From contig NC_066581.1 of the NCBI RefSeq assembly GCF_024323335.1, positions 461,404,289-461,468,288 of the forward strand: DNA of 64,000 bases, in the 5' to 3' direction. The notes below the pieces were generated by a model. That model worked only from the letters and a program-made list of their open reading frames with translations, had not been told where the DNA came from and made no database searches. Below, piece after piece: positions 54,479-64,000 of the stretch. The translations under genes and the position numbers were made by a program. The first letter of the stretch is position 1, and each line of letters starts with the position of its first letter. This DNA is from Lathyrus oleraceus (lineage: Eukaryota; Streptophyta; Magnoliopsida; Fabales; Fabaceae).

Positions 54479-54875
54479 AGATTGGATAGTCCTCCTTATT
54501 TGACCGTCCGTTTATGTAAGATAAGAAGAACTCAACTTCAACTTAGTACCCAAAGTAGCCCGCAGACTCTCCCATAACCTGGATGTAAATCTTAGATCTC
54601 TATCTGATACAATACTTGAAGGATTACCATTCAACTTCACAATATCATCAATATACAATTCAAATTAAAATCATAACCCTTCAAAATTTCAAGTCATCTC
54701 TCCTGCCTCATATTTGACTCTTCTCATCAAATAAATCTTTCAAACACTTGTGATCACTGAACACTTCGAATTTGGATCCAAATAGGCAGTGCCTCCAAAT
54801 CCTCCACATGAATACCACTGTTGTCAACTCAAGATCATGCATAGGGTAATTCCTTTCATGAAATCTCAACTGTCT

Positions 54876-55344
54876 CTAAGCATAAGCCACAACTTGACCA
54901 TTTTGCATCAACACACATCCTAGACCCATCTTCGAAGCATCACAATATACAACAAAGGACTCACTTGGATTCGTCGAAATCAAAATTGGAGCAGCCATCA
55001 ACTTCTTCTTGAGTTCCTGAAAACTCTTTTCACAATGCACATCCCAAACATACGCTAGACCCTTTCGAGTTAACCGAGTTAACAACAATGCTATATTTGA
55101 AAAACCTTTAATGAACTTCCTGTAATAACCAGTTAATCCAAGAAAAACTTCTAATCTCAGTGGCATACTTTAGAGTCTCCCATTGTAACACGACATATAT
55201 ATTCGATAGATCCATAATTATACCATCATTAGAATCACATGACCAAGGAAACTCACTTCCTTTAACCATAACTCGCATTTGTAAAAACTTTGTGTACAAA
55301 TGGTTCTCTTTCAATGCGTACAATACAATTTTTAGATCACTCAT
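54876..55344 (-). pseudogene. Chromovirus RT end and RNase H fragment
   Basis: Minus strand: 55344-55108 shows LKIVLYALKENHLYTKF and VLQWETLKYATEIRSF; after a frame change 55166-54876 shows FLGLTGYYRKFIKGFSNIAL and ESFVVYCDASKMGLGCVLMQ (RNase H, with the first catalytic Asp in YCDAS). The RT palm with YVDD is absent or unreadable; the sequence 54479-54875 between this and integrase is degraded. Confidence 0.85.
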
Positions 55345-55870
55345 AACCTCATACTACTGTCCCTCTTCTTCACTAATAACATCGACACACCCCACAGAGA
55401 AACACTTGGTTAAACAAACTTCTTCTCAAGCAAATCTTTTAGTTGCTTCTTTAATTCCCCAACTCTGAAGTAGGCACCATATAAGGAGTCATCGACACCG
55501 GACTAGTACTAGGTACTAAGTCTATAGAAAAATCCAGTTCGCGCTCTGGAGGCAAATCACTGATGTCTTCAGGAAACACTTCAGGAAATCCATACATTCC
55601 AGGAAGATCACGAACTATTCCCTATCCTCTAGCTTCCAATGAAGCTAACATAACAAACACTTGTGCCATATCCTTCACGGATTCTCTCACTTGCTTAGAT
55701 GATACAAACGTTAACTCTTCACCTTCATCAAATTCAAATTCACGCTCTGGAGGCAAGTCACAAATATCTTCAGGAAAGCATCAAGAATCACACACCACTG
55801 GCATAACACTAGTTGTCACATCGCTCTCTACTCTCTGAGAAACAACATTAACAATACCTAATTGTTTTCC

Positions 55871-56116
55871 CTAAAGACTTCCCGACTTGACCGATAGACA
55901 AGAATCTCGAATCCATAACATCTTCAGTGTTAGGAACAACACATCTTTACCATCGCCTGAGCTCTTGCAATTAGCGGCACACCACACTAACTTATCAAAA
56001 CAATAGGTAAATACTTCGTTTATCTCCAACCAATTCATTCCAAGAACAATGTCAAGTTGATCCAACAAAATAGAAACCATACACATCCTCAGGGAACACG
56101 TCACGATACTTAACAC
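55871..56116 (-). pseudogene. Chromovirus protease region fragment
   Basis: Minus strand: LDQLDIVLGMNWLEINEVFT matches the region just after the retropepsin active site in Tekay-type elements (FDVILGMDWL-type motif). The active site itself, gag and the nucleocapsid are missing. Sequence between here and 55344 includes degraded RT N-terminal pieces. Confidence 0.75.
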
Positions 56117-56493
56117 ACCACTGGCTTATCTCTGGCCAAATCATTGCCTTCCACCATACAAGGAAGCGACCAACAAGAACACCTGACCGTATTCCCTCAA
56201 GGATCACACCATTTTGCTAACTGGCACCATCCTCAAATCTGACCTCTCTTAAGGTTTAGGAAAAGCATAACATTCTCAAAACAAGTTAACTAGCCAACAC
56301 TGCACTCTTGTATGCAGCAACATGATGTCCAAGCTCTATACCGTTGGAACATCCAAGAGAAGTAGACACTTCTCCCCAACTTGTTCCATTCCCAACCTAC
56401 AAATGGAAAAAAAACAAGTATCAACAGTGTTCTCACACACACGTCACATACTATGGAATAAACATAAATAAACAACCTGGCCGGACGGACCGA

Positions 56494-56508
56494 CCTGCTC
56501 TGATACCA
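56494..56508 (-). other. Primer-binding site (tRNA-iMet)
   Basis: Minus strand TGGTATCAGAGCAGG lies four bases after the 5' LTR end; its first 12 bases are complementary to the 3' end of plant initiator tRNA-Met. Confidence 0.88.
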
Positions 56509-56896
56509 CTAATGTAACACCCTAAACCCCGCATATAATTTATCGCGTAAATTAAATATAAAATAAAACAATGTAGGGTGTCACACATTCATAACACACA
56601 TTACCTGCTCCGTAACACGGGTTTAATAGTAAATTTCAATACACACATTTGTAATAAGGATGTTTACACGATATCCCACTTATCTGAATCATACCTGGGA
56701 TGTTTACAGGACACCCTTCTCATCTGATCGGTACTATATATTCACATAATAAGACATTCACAACTTGTCACTACATGCTCACTTCCTTTTTAAAGTATCA
56801 TCACAGCGGAATTATCATCACAGTTATGGAAGATAAAGCAAGTAATAACATCTAGTCTCAACTTCAATTTTAATAACAAAATAAGAGAGTTGTAAT

Positions 56897-57750
<854 letters not shown>

Positions 57751-58352
57751 GTTGTAATAAATCAACTCAACATCTTAAGAATTCTCAACAACAAAATTAG
57801 TCTTATGACTTCAACAGGATCAACATAAGGAATAAAGTAAGCGTTTAACCAAACTCGATGTTACATGATCAGAGCAAGGTACCACTAGTAAAAGCGACAA
57901 AATAAAGAAGTAATCCAAGAGCTACTTTCCAATTACTTCAGCAATACTACTCTTGAGTATTTGTACGATGCCCATGTAAATGCAACATTCAAACAGAAGG
58001 GGTGAGAATTCATTTAAATAATAATAATATAGAATGAAGAATAGAGTACAACATCTACACAATCATGCATAACAAGATATCACATTCTTACATCTAAATC
58101 ATAATCAACATCATTCACGACAACATCTCAATTATCATCAACATCATACAAAGCCATATCTCAATTATCATTAACATCATATGCAACAACTTCTCATCCA
58201 ATAACACATCAACAACAATCAATACAAATGTAAAACTTATGCAATATACTCAACACCGACTCAACATGCACATGGTACCAAAATGAACACTCAGGTTCAT
58301 CTCACTCCATGATCCCCACCATAGGATCGATTCCAACTTGGAACCGGAGCAC

Positions 58353-58648
58353 ACCAAAATCGCTACCATCACCATAGGTAACACATCACTAATCCCCCAA
58401 AATAGGAATTAGCTACTCGCACCCGATCCATCAACATGGGATCGAGGCTCACCAAAAATCGTTACCATTAACATATGTAACGCTTCACTAATCCCTCATA
58501 ATAAGAATTAGCTACTCGCACCCGATCCATCACCATAGAATTGAGGCTCACCAAAAATCGTTACCATCAACATATGTAACGCTTCACTAATCCCTCATAA
58601 TAAGAATTAGCTACTCGCACCCGATGCATCACCATAGAATCGAGGCTC
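58353..58648. repeat. Three tandem 98-99-bp units in the chromovirus 5' LTR
   Basis: Units start at 58353, 58451 and 58550; a partial one follows at 58649. The 3' LTR has two units and the LTR at 61287 about one. Confidence 0.88.
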
Positions 58649-60521
58649 ACCAAAATTAGACCGAATCCCTTACACCAAGATGCATGACTCTCAAATAACA
58701 TGCATTAACACAATAAGGTTCACTTAAAGGATCCCCACACACATCTCATCATTTATGCATCACGCCATTCATCATGCAACAACCAATTCATGTTACCACA
58801 TGAATAATATCAACAAATAACAACAACTTATCAACATCTTAACACCATCGACATAATAACATAATTATCACATAATAATATTATAACAATGCAACAATTC
58901 ATCAACCAAACGTATAAATCAATATATTTATCGATACATTAGGCATGTGAATATTATTAATACATATCAACAATCACTACCATGTTTTAGGTATGAGCAT
59001 TAGCTTTCTAACGCTTCAAACGCCATCAAAATCGGACTTACGAAATGAAAGTTATGACCAAAATCGTCGGGATGTGTCAACAATTCATTAACCGAATGTA
59101 AGAACAAAAACTTCACCAACATAGTAGGCATAGGAATAATACTCAATCAATTCACTTATCACCATCACACTATATCTCTTAGAGTCACCTTTCTAATTCT
59201 TTAAACCCCAATCCAATATGATTCACGAGTTGAAAGTTATGATCAAAAACGTGCACGAAGGCGTTACTAAAAAGTTGTTGTTTTCTAAATTTTCTGACAT
59301 AATTTTCATCTTCTTCAATCTTAAAAAAGTCCATGAAATAATCTCCAAAATTATTTTATTCCTGACACAAAGTTATAGCCCCCTGTTTCAGATATCCAAC
59401 GCTTCAAATAACACTCAATTTGGACTTACGGATCAAAAGTTATGGCCAAAACGATTTCGACCAAAAAACACAATAAAAGGCTCGTGATTGTGACAGACAG
59501 AATGCAGAATTTTCTTTTTTTTCATCGTTGGAGACCTTCCGAACCTACGATTTCGATTCCGTAAAAAGCTAAACATTCAGGAAATTACAACTCATGCAAT
59601 AGTATAATTATCTAAGATTACTTTACAGTTTTAACATAATTAAATCAACTAATCATTGTTTCAAGATTATGCCTAAAACTTCAAAATTGCAACAATGGTG
59701 AATATAAGTTCAATCATCAAAATAGAAAACTACACACATATAAGACATATGAAATTCATCATATAATCATCATAGCATCCAAATTCAAAATTATGAATCA
59801 AAACACCAACCCTAAGGAGGTTAAGGGTTCCTCCATTCTGTCATTCTATCATACCCTTTACTATTGGAACAAGTTCTCACACTTACCTTAGATTTTCCAA
59901 CAAGATGCACACTTCAAGCTCTAACAATGGAGTTTTCTTTTAGCCCTATCCCTTGCCTCTTGTCACCACAAAATTCTATTTTACGTAAAACCCTCTAAAT
60001 TCTCTTACTAACCTTTTTATCATTAACCTAATCCCCCTTCAATTAGGAACTTCTATCATTACCCTCACTTATCATATTATTTACCACCATACCCCTCTTG
60101 GCTCTAAGTTTCTTTTAATAAAATATTACTAATAATATTCTTCTTTTTCTCCATACTATTTCTACTCTTCTATTTTATTCCAATCAATTAAATAAAATAG
60201 TTATAGGCTAATTATTAAAAATTCTCATTATCCTCATTAAATAAGTAAAATAACTAAATTTCATTATTTAATTAAGATGCTCATATTCTAGTTATTTTTA
60301 TTTATTTATTTAATTAATTCAAATAAAACACTATTTATTTCAATCACTAATTAAAATTCTAATTAATTATCAACAACTATACCAAACTCTTACTGCCTCC
60401 GTACTTCTATTTCAAGGATACCTACCCCAACAATCATACACAATTAATTTAAAACACCCATTAATCATATAAAAATCTAAATAATTCAAATTAATTAATT
60501 AATTAAATTCGGGGTGTTATA

Positions 60522-60526
60522 CTTTC
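60522..60526. repeat. Target-site duplication, right (chromovirus)
   Basis: CTTTC, identical to 50710-50714. Confidence 0.85.
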
Positions 60527-61286
60527 TCATTAAGCCAACACAAACTCTCTTTCTTTAGTGTTCGACGCACTTGGTGGAAAGCTCGCCTTTTTGGCACTTG
60601 TCCCTCCAATTCTGCAGAGTGGCATAGGAAGTTCGCACGACTTCTTCCTTGAGACGGCGCTCAAGATCATCTTTGGCGTTGGAATTATGAAGAGATATCA
60701 TGAGATTCTTGATATCAATATTAGATTCATCCCTTAGGACTTTGTTCTTTTTAATAGCTAGTTCAAACCAAAAGTGATTTCCCCACGTTCTTTCTCCATT
60801 TGTTTCAACTGCTTACGGAGTGAAGTTAATCCTAGATCAGCTTGGGATAACCCGTCCTAATACTTCTCCTTGAGGTCCTACTCAATCTTGGCTTTCTTTC
60901 TGCTATCGGCCAAGAGTCCAACATCACTCTCGCTCTTCCTTTTAAGCTTGGTGTTTTCTCTATCCAATGCATGGAGTTTAGATTGCAAGTCTATCCTTTC
61001 CTTGGTTAATTGTGCCATTGTAGATCTTAATGCATCCACTTCCTCCTTGGAAGCATAGATAGGTTATGGCTCTAGTGAAGGAACCAAAATGTCAGCATTG
61101 TAAGGTATCTTGACCTCTTTCACCCTTTGTATCACTCACTGACGATAAGGTTATTTTGCTTGGAAATCACACTTACCATGCTTTTTCCCCTTTCGTTGAA
61201 TTAAAGTCCAAGCTCTTTTGATATTTAGCAGCAAGTCTGAATTTTCTGATCCCAAACCTGGTAAGAAAAAGACCTTCAAGGATTCT
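60527..61286 (-). pseudogene. Ogre ORF1, N-terminal/central part (coiled coil)
   Basis: Minus strand continuation of ORF1, cut on one side by the chromovirus (60526) and on the other by a second chromovirus LTR (61287). The minus-strand reading is rich in Lys, Glu, Leu and Arg with heptad-like Leu spacing around 60600-61060, consistent with a coiled coil, as expected of the extra Ogre ORF1. Stops and frameshifts are present. The plus-strand ORF 60870-61058 is its antisense shadow. Confidence 0.5.
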
Positions 61287-62440
61287 TGTAACACCCTTCT
61301 ATACCCTAAAACAATAATCTGATATTTTAATTAGAAAACATAACCACAAGGGTGTCACACACATAAAAACACGTGACCTGCTACGTAACACGGGTTACCA
61401 CAGAAATAAATTCAAATGTACATATTTATACCTAGGATGTTACACGACATCCAACACATGTGATTTGTTTTTAGGATATTACACGACATCCAACAGATCT
61501 GATTTGGGTCAAGTACTTATATAATAAGGCATTCAGTACCTGTCCTCGCATGCTCACCCAAAAATTTGCGGTATCATCGTAGCGGAGTCACTAATTAACA
61601 TACAATAATAGTATTGTAACTCAAGACATTAATTCTCATGAATTTCAACTTAATAGCATAATTAAAAGAGTATGGCAATCAACTCAAAACAACTTAAAAT
61701 CTCAACAGCATAAAAAGTTTGTAGCATCGACAACAATGATACAAAAATCAAATCAAGCGTTTATCCCAATCCGATGTTACATGGTTAGAGCAAGGAACCA
61801 CTAAATAAAAACATAAACTACGGAAGTCACTTCAAGATCTATTCTTCCACTTACTTCACTCAAAGCTACTCTTGAGTATCTGAACGATGCCCATGTAAAG
61901 ACAACATTCAAACAGAAGGGTGAAGGGTGTAAGAATACACATCAATAATTAGCAGTGAAAACAAAGATTAATTAATAACGTCATACATTAATTGTAACAA
62001 TTATCAATATATCAAGTATTCTCATCCACACTCCATAACACCAAAAATAATCACTCAATACAACACAATGCAAATGTACTCGACAACTGACTCAACATGC
62101 ATGTGGTACCAAATTATGAACACTCAGGTCAATTTTACTCCATGATCCCCACTATAAGATCGATTCCCTCTTGGAACCAGAGCACATCAAAATCTCTACC
62201 ATCACCATAGATAAAGCTTCACTTATTCCTCAAAAGAATTAGCTACTTTCACTCGATCCCCACCGTAGGATCAAGACTCACCAAAACTGGACTGATATTC
62301 GTACACCATGACACATGAACTTTGACAGCATGCAATGTCACAAATTATCCCAAAATTATGACTAAATTTATCACCCAAAATTATCATCAAATTATCATCC
62401 AAAATTATTATCCAAAATTATAACTCGACAAAGTTCACAA

Positions 62441-62968
62441 GAAACTCTAAAACAACTCTAAAGAGCACAAAAATGTCCTACGGCCAACTGTTACACATAA
62501 AGATAACTCGTATGGACTCAATCGACAACTCTAACAACTCTATGGGAACTCTAAAACAATTCTAAAATGCTCAAAAATGTTCTACGAGCAACTGTTACAC
62601 ATAAAAATAACTCTTATGGACTCAATCTCCAACTCTAACAACTCTATGGGAACTCTAAAATAACTCTAAAGTGCTCAAAGATGTCCAACGGGCAACTGTT
62701 ACACATAAAGATAACTCTTATGGACTCAATTGACAACTCTAACAACTCTGTGGGAACTCTAAAATAACTCTAAAGTGCTCAAAAATGTTCTATGGGCAAC
62801 TGTTACACATAACGATAACTTTTATGGACTCAATCGGCAACTCTAACAACTCTATGGAAACTTTAAAACAACTCTAAAGTGCTCACAAATGTACTACTGG
62901 TAAGTGTTACACATAAAGATAACTTTTATGGACTCAACCGACAACTCTAACAACTCTATGGGAACTCA
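62441..62968. repeat. 104-bp tandem repeat array, about five copies
   Basis: The phrase aactgttacacataaagata (with small changes) recurs at 62486, 62590, 62694, 62798 and 62902, exactly 104 bp apart. Each unit also holds 'aactctaacaactctatggg'. Copies differ by several substitutions. Confidence 0.93.
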
Positions 62969-62993
62969 AAAAAAGCATATTATACTAATAATA

Positions 62994-63056
62994 TTAAATT
63001 ATTATTATTATTATAATTATTATAATTATTATAATTATTATATTATATATATGTCA
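62994..63056. repeat. AT-rich (ATT/TAT)n microsatellite
   Basis: Runs of ATT then ATTATA units next to the 104-bp array; any ORF here is an artefact. Confidence 0.85.
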
Positions 63057-63865
63057 GTTTTGAAATATATATTAGTAGCATTGTATTAATAAAAGAAAAT
63101 GCTATTGTACTAATATTATTGTATTAACAAAAGACAATGGTACAGTATCAATATATTCATATTAAAATAATCGCCACAGTATACCCATATATTCATATTA
63201 AATCGTTACAATTATGTATGCATATGCTAACCATACCTTGTTTATATATTTAATAATACCAAACCGAACAATATTTATAACTAAAAAACAACTATACATG
63301 TATTCCATTAAAATCGTCCTAAATCAACATGTGAATATCGGTTCAGAATTATATATATCAAATCACACGAAATTAACACTAATAAAATCAACAAAATATC
63401 AACTTTCATAAAAACAAAAATTCATCAAAATCGTCGTCCTTATTGGAGATTAAGGAAACATCTCTACCCTTTCATGATTTAACACCCATATATGAATAGT
63501 TACCCCTTACCTTTATTTTCCAGCAAAACAACAACACCTTCTAAGAAATTCTTCTCTCAAACCCTAGCTCTCCCTCTTTGCCTCTTTTGCTCCAACTCTC
63601 CAAAAATACGTACTGACTCTCTTAGATTCTTCCAAATCCTATTTTATTCCAATACCTATTTCCTTCTAATCAGGTTTTTTCCCTTTTTATCCTACATATT
63701 TTCCTTAATTCCAACCTTGCCCTCAATTTTTCTACACATTTTATTTTCTTATTATTTTATTAATAAATTTAATACTCCTTATTTTTCTATCGTCCATACT
63801 ATTTTTAATCATTCACCTCATAATTCTTTTTTTTTTAATTAATTCAAATAAAAATACTATATATT

Positions 63866-64000
63866 CACTACAACAAAAATGAGTTTATGCACTAACGGAA
63901 ATCCGCAGCCAAAACTATGAAAATCGTAGTCTAAATCTATAAGGGGCGGTTTTCCAGGCGTGGAGTAAACGGTTGTTGCCTATTCTAAAAGGGTACGGTT
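63866..64000 (+). mobile_element. CACTA (EnSpm) DNA transposon, left end
   Basis: CACTACAACAAAAATGAG is a classic CACTA terminal inverted repeat. It is followed by GC-richer subterminal sequence with repeated 'ggttt/aaacgg' words, typical of transposase-binding subterminal repeats. The expected 3-bp duplication would be ATT (63863-63865). The other end lies outside the window. Confidence 0.85.

Larger units (their letters stand above)
61287..63865 (-). mobile_element. Second chromovirus LTR, cut by a CACTA element
   Basis: Plus-strand left end tgtaacacccttctatacc is the complement of an LTR 3' end. Layout follows the LTR at 56513 ('gaccactgagt'-type start, 'taacacgggttaccacag', 'gatgttacacgacatcc', 'gcccatgtaaa', 'aattagctac'), but the sequence is diverged and contains a private 104-bp array. 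The matching point at 63841 (aattcaaataaaa) is some 200 bp short of the expected LTR start, where the CACTA element interrupts it. Partner LTR lies outside the window. Confidence 0.8.

Noticed and set aside
60870..61058. 62-residue Leu/Ser-rich plus-strand ORF resembling a signal peptide
   Set aside because: It is the complement of the Lys/Glu-rich ORF1 segment on the minus strand.
63492..63842. 116-residue plus-strand ORF rich in Phe, Ser and Leu
   Set aside because: Low-complexity T/C-rich reading frame antisense in the chromovirus LTR; no signal or domain I can support.

Overview
This window reads as heterochromatic or intergenic plant DNA made almost entirely of nested LTR retrotransposons. 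There is no bacterial-type operon and no CRISPR array, and I see no intact host gene. Very long Ogre-type LTRs (about 4.7-4.9 kb), Tat-lineage polyproteins with a second RNase H and an intron in pol, Tekay-like chromovirus remnants and SIRE-like Ty1/copia LTRs together suggest a legume, most likely of the pea/vetch/lathyrus tribe (Fabeae). That assignment is inference from element types; no host marker gene is present.

Layout. 1-9489: two Ogre-type LTRs on the minus strand, head-to-tail with no internal region between them, followed by a (TA)n tract. 9605-16403: the 3' end of a SIRE-like copia element whose LTR is split by a truncated plus-strand Ogre fragment (10075-15500: 3' noncoding region plus part of its 3' LTR). 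16404-19448: AT-rich, low-copy-looking sequence with one unrecognised broken ORF (17020-17421). 19449-20940: fragments that look like LTR starts. 20941-37709: one large plus-strand Ogre/Tat element bounded by a near-perfect 5-bp target duplication (GGTCT/GGTAT). It has a 65-bp 5' LTR remnant, broken gag-protease, a pol intron, RT, RNase H, a second RNase H, integrase, a long 3' noncoding region, a polypurine tract and a 4.74-kb 3' LTR. It carries two younger solo LTRs: one of a TGTCATAC...GTATGACA family in gag (21483-23440) and one copia-type LTR in the 3' noncoding region (31363-32760). About 38330-46520: two more minus-strand LTRs side by side. 46521-61286: a decayed minus-strand Ogre internal region (ORF1, gag, protease, the same intron). 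Its ORF1 is split by a minus-strand chromovirus (50715-60521, perfect CTTTC duplication, tRNA-iMet primer site), whose own 5' LTR holds a hAT-type MITE (56897-57750). 61287-63865: a second chromovirus LTR with a 104-bp tandem array. 63866-64000: the start of a CACTA transposon inserted in that LTR.

None of the coding regions is intact. The plus-strand pol keeps its catalytic residues (RT YIDD, second-RNase-H D-E-D-D, integrase HHCC and DDE) but has several in-frame stops; the chromovirus retains only protease, RNase H and integrase pieces. The most interesting signals are in the noncoding parts: a promoter module at fixed spacing in the Ogre LTRs (palindrome 62-63 bp upstream of the TATA box), a leader hairpin with compensatory base changes, a 65-bp ultra-conserved LTR block, two interspersed motif families in the Ogre 3' noncoding region, a 37-bp tandem array just upstream of a copia TATA box, and two cases of directly abutting LTRs.
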